NCBI GenBank assembly: GCA_024236015.1
Contig: JACKLK010000007.1
Location: forward strand, 62,001 to 126,000
DNA length: 64,000 nt
Direction of reading: 5' to 3'
From: Rhodoferax sp.
Lineage (GTDB): Bacteria; Pseudomonadota; Gammaproteobacteria; Burkholderiales; Burkholderiaceae_C
The notes beneath the pieces were generated by a model. That model saw nothing but the letters and a program-made list of their open reading frames with translations, was not told the DNA's origin and did no database searches. Within the stretch, counting starts at the first letter, position 1; every line of letters begins with the position of its first letter. The position numbers were made by a program, and so were the translations under genes. Shown here one piece after another: positions 25,677-34,725 of this stretch.

Positions 25677-26567
25677 TCAGCCCAGTTTCACCCGCGCGTC
25701 GATGGCCACCGCGCCCAGGTTGTCGGTCGACCATACGTCCATGGCGCAGTCCACAAACGCACCCGCCGCATGCAGGTGCAAGGGCCCGATCGCGAAACTC
25801 GGCCGCCGGGCGCGGAAAGCAAATGATTGCACGAAGCGCCCGGGCGCCAGCGTGTTTTCGACGAACCCCAGCAGCAAGGTCGCGAGCAGCGGGCCGTGCA
25901 CGACCAGACCCGGGTAGCCCTCGACATCGCGGCAATAGTCGACGTCGTAGTGGATCCGATGGCCATTGAAGGTCGCCGCCGAATAGCGGAACAACAACAC
26001 GCTGTCGGCGTGTACCGCCTGCTGCCGCGCACCGGCGCGCTCGAACGCGTGTTCCCCCGCACGCACGCGCACGCCCAGCGCGGACAGTGCGGCCCGCTCC
26101 CGGTCCGACGCGGCCGCGCGATACACGATGTCGTGCTCCTCGTCGAGCAGCGTGCCACCATCGTCGTGGTACCGGTGACCGACAGTGACGAAGACCATGT
26201 CGCCGCCGCGCCCGGACCTGGCCTGGACCGAGAGGATCCGCGAGTCGCGCGTGACGGCCGATCCGACCGTGAACACCCGGTGCCAGGTCAGGCGGCTGCC
26301 GGCCCACATCCTGCGCGGCAACCGGACCGGCGGCAGGAAGTCGCCGCGATGCGGGTGGCCGTCGTCACCGAGCCCGGACGGCAGCGCCAGCGGATTGAAC
26401 CAGGCCCAGTGCCAGCCGGCCGGCAAGGCCGCCGCGGCAGGCGACGCCAGGCGCGCGGCATCGCCCAGCGTGGCCGCCAGCTGGCGCACCCGGATGGGGT
26501 CGATCACGTCGACCACCGACTCGCTGCGTCCGACCCAGGACGCCAATGGCGCGGTATCGGGTGCCAT
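25677..26567 (-). CDS. FAS1-like/MaoC hotdog hydratase (mesaconyl-CoA hydratase-like)
   Basis: A 296-residue protein with two hotdog halves, like 3-methylfumaryl-CoA or mesaconyl-C4-CoA hydratases. The N-terminal half has an FAS1-type dehydratase look (DDGHPHRGDFLPPVRLPRRMWAGS). The C-terminal half has the MaoC-like active region FNGHRIHYDVDY followed by VVHGPLLATLLL. It probably hydrates a branched or dicarboxylic enoyl-CoA. It starts 14 bp after the stop of the acyl-CoA dehydrogenase gene, whose product would supply the enoyl-CoA. The exact substrate cannot be read from sequence. It is the last gene of a three-gene set. Confidence 0.82.
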   Translation of the reverse strand: MAPDTAPLASWVGRSESVVDVIDPIRVRQLAATLGDAARLASPAAAALPAGWHWAWFNPLALPSGLGDDGHPHRGDFLPPVRLPRRMWAGSRLTWHRVFTVGSAVTRDSRILSVQARSGRGGDMVFVTVGHRYHDDGGTLLDEEHDIVYRAAASDRERAALSALGVRVRAGEHAFERAGARQQAVHADSVLLFRYSAATFNGHRIHYDVDYCRDVEGYPGLVVHGPLLATLLLGFVENTLAPGRFVQSFAFRARRPSFAIGPLHLHAAGAFVDCAMDVWSTDNLGAVAIDARVKLG

Positions 26568-26581
26568 GACAGGACCGGCCG

Positions 26582-27760
26582 TCAATAGGAACGAGGCAGA
26601 TCCAGCACATGCTCGCCGAGATGCGACAGGATCAGGTTGGTCGAGATCGGCGCGACCTGGTAGAGCCGGGTCTCGCGGAACTTGCGCTCGATGTCGTATT
26701 CGGCGGCAAAGCCGAATCCGCCGTGGGTCTGCAGGCAGACATTGGCCGCCTCCCATGAGGCATCCGCCGCCAGCAGCTTGGCCATGTTGGCCTGCGCACC
26801 GCAGTCCTGGCCGGCATCGAAAACACGGGCGGCGTTGTAGCGCATCAGGCTGGCGGCCTCGACGTTGACATAGGCGCGGGCGATCGGGAACTGCACGCCC
26901 TGGTTGCGGCCGATCGGGCGCTCGAACACGACCCGCTCCCGCGCATAAGCCGTTGCCCGGTCGAGGAACCAGTAACCGTCGCCGACACATTCGGCGGCGA
27001 TCAGGATACGTTCGGCGTTGAGCCCGTCGAGAATGTATTTCAGACCCCGGCCCTCTTCGCCGATGCGGTTCTCGACCGGGATCTCCAGGCCGTCGATGAA
27101 GATCTCGTTGGTCTCGTGGTTGACCATGTTGCGGATCGGCCGCACCGTGATGGTCTTGCCGATCTCGCCGCGCACGTCGACCAGGAACACCGACAGGCCT
27201 TCGCTTTTCCTGCGGACCTCGGCCAGCGGCGTCGTGCGCGCCAGCAGCAGCATGTAGTCGGAGTGCTGCAGCCGCGAGGTCCATACCTTCTGGCCGGTCA
27301 CGACATAACGGTCGCCCTTGCGCACCGCCATGGTCTTGAGCCGGGTCGTGTCGCTGCCGGTGCCCGGTTCGGTCACGGCCATGGACTGCATGCGGATCTC
27401 GCCGCGCGCGATGCGCGGCAGCAGGTCCTGCTTCTGCTGCGGCGAACCGTGGCGCACGACGCAAGCCATCACGTACATCTGGCCATGGCAGGCACCCGAG
27501 TTGCCGCCGGCGCGGTTGATCTCCTCCATCACCACGCTGGCCTCGGTCAGCGACAGATCGGAGCCGCCATATTGCTCGGGAATCAGCGCCGACAACCAGC
27601 CGGCTTCGGTCAGGGCCTCGACGAATTCCTGCGGGAAGGCGCGCGCCTCGTCGATGCGCTGCCAGTAGCGCGCATCGAACCGCGACACCACCGCACGCAC
27701 ACCATCGCGCAGCTCGGCGAAGGCATGCTGGTGGTCGGTGGATCGCGGCACCGGATTCAT
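26582..27760 (-). CDS. Acyl-CoA dehydrogenase
   Basis: A 392-residue FAD enzyme that makes an alpha,beta-double bond in an acyl-CoA and passes electrons to ETF. FAD/substrate-binding segments are QSMAVTEPGTGSDTTRL and YVVTGQKVWTSRLQHSDYML; the C-terminal domain has FERPIGRNQGVQFPIA and LQTHGGFGFAAEYDIERKF. At the usual position of the catalytic Glu before the GT dipeptide (as in medium-chain enzymes) it reads YQVAPISTNL, so its base must be elsewhere, as in some branched-chain enzymes. The start overlaps the isomerase gene stop (ATGA), and the hydratase follows 14 bp on, so the three act as one unit. Confidence 0.92.
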   Translation of the reverse strand: MNPVPRSTDHQHAFAELRDGVRAVVSRFDARYWQRIDEARAFPQEFVEALTEAGWLSALIPEQYGGSDLSLTEASVVMEEINRAGGNSGACHGQMYVMACVVRHGSPQQKQDLLPRIARGEIRMQSMAVTEPGTGSDTTRLKTMAVRKGDRYVVTGQKVWTSRLQHSDYMLLLARTTPLAEVRRKSEGLSVFLVDVRGEIGKTITVRPIRNMVNHETNEIFIDGLEIPVENRIGEEGRGLKYILDGLNAERILIAAECVGDGYWFLDRATAYARERVVFERPIGRNQGVQFPIARAYVNVEAASLMRYNAARVFDAGQDCGAQANMAKLLAADASWEAANVCLQTHGGFGFAAEYDIERKFRETRLYQVAPISTNLILSHLGEHVLDLPRSY

Positions 27761-28395
27761 CGCGGGGGCTCCTGCTGCGCCTGCGGCCGCCGGAACGGCT
27801 GGCGCAAGGCGCGCTCGACCATCATCAGGCGGTCCTGTCCGTAGAACATCTCGTCGTCGACGAAATAGGTCGGCGAGCCGAACACACCACGCGCAACCGC
27901 CTCCTCGGTGTTGCGGGCGAACTCCGCCTGCACGGCGTCGCCGAGCGCCGCATCGCGCAGCGGTTGCGGATCCAGGCCGGCCTCGCGCGCGATCTGCGAC
28001 AACACCTCGGCATCGCCCACGTCCCGGTCGTCGCGCCACAAGGCCGTCAGGATCGCCAGGTGCAGGGCGTCGACATCGGCGCCTTGCTGCCGCGCCGCGA
28101 TGACGAAACCCGAGGGCAGGGCCCGGTCGCCGTAATGGTGTACCGGATCGACCAGCGCCGGAATGTCCAGGTACTCGCTCCACAACGCGATCTCGCGGCC
28201 GAAGAAATGCTCCAGGTGGCGCTGCGATCGCTGCGCGAATGGCAGGCTGCCACTGGCCGGAATCACCCGCGACAGGTCGATCGGCTTGTGGTTGAGCGGG
28301 CGGCCGGCGCGACGGGCCAGCGCGATGATGCGCTGCGCTCCGAAGTAGGCGTAGATGGATCGGGTGGAATAGAAATAGTCGATGGGCGATGGCAT
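27757..28395 (-). CDS. 2-hydroxychromene-2-carboxylate isomerase family (kappa GST, DsbA fold)
   Basis: A 212-residue thioredoxin/DsbA-fold protein of the HCCA isomerase/kappa-class GST family. These use glutathione to isomerise aromatic degradation intermediates or act on other electrophiles. It opens PIDYFYSTRSIYAYFGAQRI, carries KPIDLSRVIPASGSLPFAQRSQ and ends with GVFGSPTYFVDDEMFYGQDRL, the family's cis-Pro region. Its stop codon overlaps the acyl-CoA dehydrogenase start. No naphthalene-type ring-cleavage gene is nearby, so a classical HCCA role is unlikely. It is the first gene of the minus-strand set and lies 221 bp from the divergent MlrC-like gene. Confidence 0.88.
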   Translation of the reverse strand: MPSPIDYFYSTRSIYAYFGAQRIIALARRAGRPLNHKPIDLSRVIPASGSLPFAQRSQRHLEHFFGREIALWSEYLDIPALVDPVHHYGDRALPSGFVIAARQQGADVDALHLAILTALWRDDRDVGDAEVLSQIAREAGLDPQPLRDAALGDAVQAEFARNTEEAVARGVFGSPTYFVDDEMFYGQDRLMMVERALRQPFRRPQAQQEPPR

Positions 28396-28616
28396 GATCG
28401 ACCGATGTTCGCACACGCGTGCATCCAGGCGCTGGCGGCCTTGCGCCGGCCCGCAGGTGGCACGCGCACCAAAAGGCGGGCGGCAGTATGCATGGCACCG
28501 CCGGCGCCGTCAATCACTTCGGGCCGCCGGGACACGCGGCAACGCCCGCCGCCGTCCGCGCGCTTGGGCCAGAATGGATCTTCCGGCGTCTGGCCTGACC
28601 ACGAGGAGACCAACCC

Positions 28617-30080
28617 ATGCGTATGTTCGCTGCTTCCATCGGTACCGAAACCAACACCTTCGCGCCCATTCCCACCGCGCTCGAGAGCTTCCACGAATCC
28701 TTTTATGCGCCGCCAGGCGAACATCCCGACGACCCCAAGCTGTGCACCGCGCCGCTGTGGGTCGCGCGCCGGCGCGCCAAGGCCAAGGGCTGGACGCTGG
28801 TCGAGGGTTCGTGCTCGTTCGCCGAACCGGCGGGACTGGTCTCGCGCGAGGCCTACGAGACGCTGCGCGACGAGGTGCTCGCACAACTGCGCGCCGCAAT
28901 GCCGCTCGACGCCGTGGTGCTCGGCCTGCACGGCGCCATGGTGGCCGACGGTTACGACGACTGCGAAGGCGACCTGATCGAACAGGTGCGTGGCATCGTC
29001 GGCCCGGCGGTGCCTATCGGGGTCGAGCTCGACCCGCATTGCCACATGACGCGCAAGCGGGTTGCCAACGCCACGCTGATCATCTGCTTCAAGGAGTTTC
29101 CGCATACCGACTTCGTCGCCCGCGGCGAAGAGGTGGTGGATCTGACGCTGCGCGCGGCACGCGGCGAGATCAAGCCGGTGATGTCGCTGGTCGACTGCCG
29201 CATGATCGGCAGCTTCCCGACCACGATGGAGCCGATGCGCGGCTTCGTCGACAAGATCAGCGCGCTCGAGGGCAAGGACGGCGTGTTGTCGATCTCGCTG
29301 GCGCATTGTTTCCCCTACGCCGACGTGCCCGAGATGGGTGCGCGGGTGCTGGTGGTCACCGACGACCGCCGCGCGGCCGGCGACACGCTGGCGCGCGCGC
29401 TCGCCGACGAATTCTTCGGCATGCGCGGCAGGACCCAGCCTGACTACCAGACGCCCGACGGCGCGATCGACATCGCGCTGCAGGAAAGCGGCACCGTCGT
29501 CGTGGCCGATCCGTCCGACAACCCGGGAGGCGGTGCGCCCGGCGACTCCACGATGATCCTGCGCCGGCTGATCGAGCGCAAGGTCACGAACGTGGCCGTG
29601 GCGCCGATCTGGGATCCGATCGCGGTGCACATGTGCTTCATGGCCGGTGTCGGCGGCAACCTTCGGCTGCGTTTCGGCGGCAAGACCGCACCCACGTCGG
29701 GACAGCCGATCGACGCGCTGGTCAAGGTCACGCGGCTGCAGCGCGATGCGACACAGACCTTCGTCGACGCCACGGTGCCGCTGGGCGACTGCGCGGCGAT
29801 CGAGTTCGACGGCATTTCGGTGGTGCTGATCACCAAGCGCACCCAGGCGCTGGGCAGCGACCTGCTCACCGGCATGGGTGTCGAGATCAAGGGCAGGAAG
29901 ATGGTGGTGGTCAAGTCGACCAACCATTTCCACGCCGCGTTTGCGCCGTTCGCCAGCCGCGTGTTGTATTGCGATGCCGGCGGCCCGATTCCGCGTGACC
30001 ACCGGCAGGTACCCTATACCCGCGTCCAGCGCCCGATCTGGCCATTGGACGAAGACGTACAACCCGTGTTGCTGACATGA
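28617..30080 (+). CDS. M81-family metallopeptidase (MlrC/microcystinase C-like)
   Basis: A 487-residue zinc enzyme of the MlrC family. MlrC finishes microcystin breakdown by cutting linear peptides around the Adda residue, but most homologues sit in unrelated pathways. It begins RMFAASIGTETNTFAPIPT, the family N-terminus. Candidate metal ligands are Asp139 and His141/His143 in VELDPHCHMT and His163 in FKEFPHTDF. The block LGLHGAMVADGYDDCEGDL and the C-terminal VVKSTNHFHAAFAPFASRVLYCDAGGP are also conserved. GAGGAG precedes the ATG. It heads a 14-kb plus-strand run with RidA and a PLP enzyme just downstream. There is no mlrA or mlrB, so microcystin is not the likely substrate. Confidence 0.9.
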   Translation: MRMFAASIGTETNTFAPIPTALESFHESFYAPPGEHPDDPKLCTAPLWVARRRAKAKGWTLVEGSCSFAEPAGLVSREAYETLRDEVLAQLRAAMPLDAVVLGLHGAMVADGYDDCEGDLIEQVRGIVGPAVPIGVELDPHCHMTRKRVANATLIICFKEFPHTDFVARGEEVVDLTLRAARGEIKPVMSLVDCRMIGSFPTTMEPMRGFVDKISALEGKDGVLSISLAHCFPYADVPEMGARVLVVTDDRRAAGDTLARALADEFFGMRGRTQPDYQTPDGAIDIALQESGTVVVADPSDNPGGGAPGDSTMILRRLIERKVTNVAVAPIWDPIAVHMCFMAGVGGNLRLRFGGKTAPTSGQPIDALVKVTRLQRDATQTFVDATVPLGDCAAIEFDGISVVLITKRTQALGSDLLTGMGVEIKGRKMVVVKSTNHFHAAFAPFASRVLYCDAGGPIPRDHRQVPYTRVQRPIWPLDEDVQPVLLT

Positions 30081-30125
30081 TGGCATCGCACGGCAACATT
30101 TTTTCATTTCGTGAGGAGAAACAGC

Positions 30126-30590
30126 ATGACTACACCGTATGACCGTCTCAAGGAACTCGGCCTCGAATTGCCCACCGCGGCCACCCCGATGGCCAACTAC
30201 GTGCCGTTCCAGCTCGTGAACGGCTTCCTGTACCTGTCCGGCCAGGGGCCGCGCAATGCCGACGGTCAACTGGCGACCGGCAAGGTCGGCGCCGAGGTCA
30301 GCGTCGAGGACGCCTACCTGCATGCCCAGCTGACCGGCCTGAACCTGCTGGCCGTCGCCCACCTCGCGCTGGGCGACCTCGCGCGGATCCGCCACGTGGT
30401 CAAGGTGCTGGGCATGGTCAACGCCGTACCCACGTTCGGCGAGCACCCCAAGGTCATCAACGGCTGTTCCGACCTGTTCGTCAACGTGCTCGGCGACGCC
30501 GGCCGGCACGCCCGTTCGGCGGTCGGCATGGGCTCGCTGCCGGGCAACATCTCGGTCGAGATCGAAGCCATCATGCAGGTCGACGGCTGA
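30126..30590 (+). CDS. RidA/YjgF/UK114 family protein
   Basis: A 154-residue Rid-family protein. RidA hydrolyses reactive enamine/imine intermediates released by PLP enzymes. Family features are QLVNGFLYLSGQGPRNADG, the late ARSAVGMGSLPGNISVEIEAI and Arg130, which matches the essential arginine of RidA. It is longer than canonical RidA (about 130 residues) and belongs with the TdcF-like longer group. GAGGAG precedes the ATG at 30126. It lies between the MlrC-like gene (45 bp) and the SelA-like PLP gene (22 bp), so it is placed to clear the PLP enzyme's products. Confidence 0.92.
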   Translation: MTTPYDRLKELGLELPTAATPMANYVPFQLVNGFLYLSGQGPRNADGQLATGKVGAEVSVEDAYLHAQLTGLNLLAVAHLALGDLARIRHVVKVLGMVNAVPTFGEHPKVINGCSDLFVNVLGDAGRHARSAVGMGSLPGNISVEIEAIMQVDG

Positions 30591-30612
30591 GCGCCGCGCC
30601 GGCGCGCCCGCC

Positions 30613-31764
30613 ATGCGCGAGAACACGCTCGCGGCGATCGACGCCGCCCGCGACGTCGACATTCGCCAGGCACTCGGCCTGCGCCCGCTCATCAACGTCT
30701 CGGGCACGATGACCGTGCTCGGCGCGTCCATCATGGTGCCGCAGGCGGTCGCCGCGATGGCGGCCATCGCGACCGAATTCGTCGACATGGCGGCACTGCA
30801 CGACGCCGCCAGCGGCGTGATCGCCGAGCTCACCGGCGCCCAGGCGGGATTCGTCACGGCCAGCTGCGCCAGCGCCATCACGCTGGCGGTGGCGGGCACC
30901 ATGACCGGAGACCGCCTGCTGGCCATCGAGCGGCTGCCCGACGCCACCGGCCTGCGCCGCGACGTGCTGGTGCAGCTGGGCCACATGGTCGGTTATGGGG
31001 CCTCACTGCACCAGAGCATCGCGATGACCGGTGCGCGTGTCGTGCCCGTGGGCACGGTGAGCATGGCCCAGCCCTACCAACTGGACGAAGCCATCGGCGA
31101 CGACACCGCCTGCGCGGTGTTCGTGGTCTCGCACATGACGGTGCAGTACGCCATGCTGGCGCTGGAGCAGGTATGTGACATCTGCCATGCCAGGGGCGTG
31201 CCGGTGATCGTCGATGCGGCATCCGAATACGACCTGCGCGGCTTCCTGGCGCGCGGGGCTGACGTCGTCGTGTACAGCGGACACAAGTTCCTCGGCGGCC
31301 CGACCTCGGGCATCGTCGCCGGACGCGCCGACCTCGTGCGCGCGGCGCGCTTGCAGAACCGCGGCATCGGCCGCGGCATGAAGGTCGGCAAGGAAAGCAT
31401 CGCCGGTGTCATGGCCGCGTTGCGCGCCTGGCAGCTGCTCGACGGCGCCGCGATCCGGGCCCGCGAAGAGGCGGCGCTCGCGCTCTGGCAACAGGTGTTG
31501 CACGCCAGCCCCGCCGTGCGCTGCACGCCGGTGGACGACCCGACCGGCAACCCATTGCGCCGGCTGCGCGTGCAGGTCGCGCCCGCCAGCGGATGGACGG
31601 CGCGCACGCTCGCCGACGCCCTGGCGCAGGGTGATCCCGCGGTGATGGTGCGCGACTACCAGTGCGACCTCGGCTACTTCGACCTCGACCCGTGCAACCT
31701 GCATCCCGGCGACGAACAGGTGGTCGCCGCCCAACTGGTCGACACGCTCGCCCGGCGGCCCTGA
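30613..31764 (+). CDS. SelA-like PLP-dependent enzyme (first copy)
   Basis: A 383-residue fold-type I PLP enzyme related to SelA and D-glucosaminate-6-phosphate ammonia-lyase (DgaE). The PLP lysine is Lys225 in YSGHKFLGGPTSG and the pyridine-nitrogen Asp is Asp201 in VIVDAASE. LINVSGTMTVLGASIMVP is the family opening. Such enzymes eliminate or transfer groups from amino-acid-like substrates through aminoacrylate intermediates. It follows a RidA gene. No ribosome site is obvious, so coupling with ridA is likely. There is no DgaF aldolase gene nearby, which argues against glucosaminate as substrate. A second, clearly diverged copy is at 37.8-39.0 kb. Confidence 0.88.
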   Translation: MRENTLAAIDAARDVDIRQALGLRPLINVSGTMTVLGASIMVPQAVAAMAAIATEFVDMAALHDAASGVIAELTGAQAGFVTASCASAITLAVAGTMTGDRLLAIERLPDATGLRRDVLVQLGHMVGYGASLHQSIAMTGARVVPVGTVSMAQPYQLDEAIGDDTACAVFVVSHMTVQYAMLALEQVCDICHARGVPVIVDAASEYDLRGFLARGADVVVYSGHKFLGGPTSGIVAGRADLVRAARLQNRGIGRGMKVGKESIAGVMAALRAWQLLDGAAIRAREEAALALWQQVLHASPAVRCTPVDDPTGNPLRRLRVQVAPASGWTARTLADALAQGDPAVMVRDYQCDLGYFDLDPCNLHPGDEQVVAAQLVDTLARRP

Positions 31765-31916
31765 ACACGCCCGCTGGCACGCGGGTGCCGCCTCCCGGCA
31801 AACGCCCCTCGGCCGCTGCCCGACAGCGTGGGCGCGGCTTGCGTGCTGCAATGACTGCAGCACCCTGTCAAGCCCGCATTCGTTTCATGAGCGTGATTCG
31901 CGATTGATGCGCGTGC

Positions 31917-31945
31917 TTGCCCGCCCCAGTTGAATGTGCTTAAAT
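31917..31945 (+). promoter_or_regulatory. Candidate sigma-70 promoter of the peptide-importer genes
   Basis: TTGCCC (31917-31922) and TTAAAT (31940-31945) are separated by 17 bp, about 80 bp before the substrate-binding protein start. The AT-rich patch stands out in this GC-rich DNA. It would let the importer be expressed apart from the MlrC/RidA/PLP genes. The 259-bp gap before the binding-protein gene holds nothing else I can see. Confidence 0.5.
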
Positions 31946-32023
31946 AAATTCGGACCCATAACCAAGGCTGCAATGCCGGTGCCTGCCGGTCGAGACAACA
32001 GCCGTTCAACAGGAGATGCTTCG

Positions 32024-33646
32024 ATGACCCATTCACGGCGTACCGTTCTGACAGCTGGTGTGGCTGCTGCGGCAGTGGCAGGTGTCGGCACCCCATTGCT
32101 GGTGCGTGCACAGGCCAGGCCGCCGCGCGAGGCCCGCATGGTGCCCCACGGCGACCTCAACGTGCTCGACCCGATCTGGACCACGCAGAACATGGCGGCC
32201 TACCACGGCGCCATGATGTACGACACGCTGTTCGGCATCGACGCCAACTTCAATCCGCAGCCGCAGATGGTGGGCAAGACCGACATCTCGGCCGACAAGA
32301 AAACCTACACCTTCGAACTGCGCCCCGGCCTGAAGTGGCACGACGGCACGCCGGTCACGGCCCGCGACTGCGTGGCCTCGATCCGCCGCTGGCAGGCCAA
32401 GGATGGTGCCGGCACCCACCTGTTCGCCCGCGTCGCCGACACGCCCGTGGTCGACGAGAAGACCTTCCGCATCGTGCTCAAGGAGCCGTACGGCCTGCTG
32501 ATCGACGCGCTGGCCAAGACCAGCACGCCGGTGTGCTTCATGATGAAGGCCGAGATCGCGGCCACCGATCCGAACACCCAGATCACCAAGCACATCGGCT
32601 CGGGCCCGTTCAAGTTCGTCGAATCCGAATACCGTCCCGGCAGCCGGGTCGTCTACGAGCGCAATCCCGACTACGTGCCGCGCAGCGAAGCGGCCTCGGG
32701 CATCGCCGGCGGCAAGGTCGTCAAGCTCGACCGCGTGATCTGGGACATCATGCCCGATGCGCAGACCGCCGCCTCGGCGCTGATGACCGGCGAGGTCGAC
32801 TTCTTCGAGGTGCCGCCGATCGACATCCTGCCGGCGCTGCAGGCTGCACCCGGCGTCAAGGTCGAGGTGTTCAACAAGTTCGGCAACGTCGGATACACCC
32901 GGCTCAACCATCTGCACCCGCCGTTCAACAACGTGCTGGCACGCCGGGCCGCACAGATCGCGATCAACCAGGAAGACATCCAGCGCGCCGCGATCGGCAA
33001 CAAGGACTACTACCGCACCTGCGGCTCGCACTTCACCTGCGGCTCGCCCATGGGTGTCGAGGACGGCTCCGAGGCACTGATGCTGGGTGCGCCGATGGCC
33101 GAGCGCCAGGCCAAGGCGCGCGAGCTGCTCAAGCAGTCGGGCTACGACGGCAAGCCCATCATCTGCCTGCATGCCACCAACATCCACGTGATGAACCAGA
33201 CCATGCTGGTGATCGCGCAGAACCTGCGCCAGGTCGGCTTCAACGTCGAGCTCGCATCGACCGACTGGGGTGCGGTGGTCACGCGCCGGGCGGTGCAGAA
33301 GCCACCGGCCGAAGGCGGCTGGAACGTGTTCTTCACCTGGGGTGGCGGCAATGCCACGTCGAGCCCGATCGCGTTGTCGGGCCACGCGGCCAACGGCACC
33401 AAGGCCTGGTTCGGCTGGCCGGACAACCCGATGCACGAGCAGCTGCGCAACGAATGGGCGGCCGCGCCGACCCTGGAGGCGCGCAAGGCCGTGGCCCGCA
33501 AGATGAACAAGAACATGATCGAGTACGTGCACGACGTCAAGACCGGCCAATGGACCCAACCGGCCGCCTACCGTGCCGACCGGCTGCGCGGCCTGCTGAC
33601 CGTGCCCGAGGTCATCCCATGGTGGAACGTGGAGCGTTACGCCTGA
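32024..33646 (+). CDS. ABC transporter substrate-binding protein (SBP_bac_5, peptide/opine type)
   Basis: A 540-residue periplasmic binding protein of the DppA/OppA class that delivers the imported solute to the adjacent permeases. The N-terminus has a twin-arginine motif (SRRTVL) with a hydrophobic h-region, and cleavage is expected after VRAQA, so export may be by Tat, folded. SBP family blocks are LNVLDPIWTTQNMAAYHGAMMYDTLF, TFELRPGLKWHDGTPVTARDCVASI and TRLNHLHPPFNNVLARRAAQIAI. AGGAG precedes the ATG. The ligand is unknown; by context it should be a peptide-like or acyl amino-acid compound handled by the surrounding hydrolases. Confidence 0.92.
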   Translation: MTHSRRTVLTAGVAAAAVAGVGTPLLVRAQARPPREARMVPHGDLNVLDPIWTTQNMAAYHGAMMYDTLFGIDANFNPQPQMVGKTDISADKKTYTFELRPGLKWHDGTPVTARDCVASIRRWQAKDGAGTHLFARVADTPVVDEKTFRIVLKEPYGLLIDALAKTSTPVCFMMKAEIAATDPNTQITKHIGSGPFKFVESEYRPGSRVVYERNPDYVPRSEAASGIAGGKVVKLDRVIWDIMPDAQTAASALMTGEVDFFEVPPIDILPALQAAPGVKVEVFNKFGNVGYTRLNHLHPPFNNVLARRAAQIAINQEDIQRAAIGNKDYYRTCGSHFTCGSPMGVEDGSEALMLGAPMAERQAKARELLKQSGYDGKPIICLHATNIHVMNQTMLVIAQNLRQVGFNVELASTDWGAVVTRRAVQKPPAEGGWNVFFTWGGGNATSSPIALSGHAANGTKAWFGWPDNPMHEQLRNEWAAAPTLEARKAVARKMNKNMIEYVHDVKTGQWTQPAAYRADRLRGLLTVPEVIPWWNVERYA

Positions 33647-33780
33647 GTCGATGTGATTCACAGCCACCCGGCCGTTGACGACGGCGGCCGGTCCGGCAGG
33701 TGGCCCATCGCCGCCTGCCCGGGCCGCGCCGGGTCCGACGTGCCCATCCTGCGCCTGTCACATCCACTCCCGGCCCGCTG

Positions 33781-34725
33781 ATGCTCTCCTACATCATTCG
33801 TCGTCTTCTCGGTGTCATACCCGTCATGCTGGTGGTGGGTATCTTCGTGTTTTCGCTGCTGCACCTGGCTCCGGGCGATCCGGCCGCCATCATTGCCGGC
33901 GACAACGCCACGCCCGAGAGCATTGCCAAGATCCGCACCAACCTGGGCCTGGACCGGCCGCTGCTCGAGCAGTTCGCCACCTGGGGCTGGTCCACGCTCA
34001 AGGGCGACCTCGGCGTGTCGATGTTCTCCGGCATTCCGGTCACCACGCTGGTCGAACAGCGCATGGGGCCGACCATCTCGCTGACGATCACGACGCTGAT
34101 CGTCGCCGTCACCATTGCCGTCACGCTGGGTGTGCTGGCGGCCTGGAAGGCCGGCTCGCTGCTCGATCGCGCCGTGATGGGGCTGGCCGTGACCGGCTTC
34201 TCGGTGCCGGTGTTCGTGGTCGGCTACATCATGGTCTATTACGTGTCGCTCAAGTGGCGGCTGCTGCCGGTGCAGGGTTACAAGGAGATGTCGCAGGGCT
34301 TCTGGATCTGGCTCAGCCACCTGATCCTGCCGTCGTTCGCGCTCGGCCTGGCGTATGTCGCGCTGATCGCGCGCATCACCCGCGCCAGCATGCTCGAGGT
34401 GCTGGCCGAGGACTACATCCGCACCGCCAGCGCCAAGGGCGTCTCGACGATGCCGATGCTGCTGCGCCATGCGCTCAAGAACGCCGCAGTGCCGATCATC
34501 ACCGTGATCGGCATCGGCATCGCGCTGCTGATCTCGGGGGTGGTCATCACCGAGAGCGTGTTCAACATTCCCGGCATCGGCCGGCTGGTCGTCGACGCCA
34601 TCGCCCGGCGCGACTACCCGATCATCCAGGGCACGATGATCATCTTCGCCGGGGTCTACGTGCTGATCAACCTGGCGATCGACATCTCGTACAGCTTCCT
34701 CGACCCCCGCATCCGGTACAGCTGA
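33781..34725 (+). CDS. ABC permease, DppB/OppB type
   Basis: A 314-residue permease with six helices and the long periplasmic loop of the DppB class (LHLAPGDPAAIIAGDNATPESI). The EAA coupling motif is in YIRTASAKGVSTMPMLLRHALKN. It ends DIRYSFLDPRIRYS-like (ISYSFLDPRIRYS), the common DppB terminus. It starts 134 bp after the binding-protein gene; the DppC-type gene start overlaps its stop by one base. It forms the membrane channel together with that partner. Confidence 0.93.
   Translation: MLSYIIRRLLGVIPVMLVVGIFVFSLLHLAPGDPAAIIAGDNATPESIAKIRTNLGLDRPLLEQFATWGWSTLKGDLGVSMFSGIPVTTLVEQRMGPTISLTITTLIVAVTIAVTLGVLAAWKAGSLLDRAVMGLAVTGFSVPVFVVGYIMVYYVSLKWRLLPVQGYKEMSQGFWIWLSHLILPSFALGLAYVALIARITRASMLEVLAEDYIRTASAKGVSTMPMLLRHALKNAAVPIITVIGIGIALLISGVVITESVFNIPGIGRLVVDAIARRDYPIIQGTMIIFAGVYVLINLAIDISYSFLDPRIRYS

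Noticed and set aside
28617..30080. Microcystin degradation by the MlrC-like gene
   Set aside because: mlrA, mlrB and mlrD are absent. M81 proteins are common in bacteria that do not degrade microcystin.
30613..31764. Naming the PLP enzymes DgaE (D-glucosaminate-6-phosphate ammonia-lyase)
   Set aside because: Only the family and PLP residues support it. There is no DgaF aldolase or PTS gene nearby, and the neighbours point to a different substrate.
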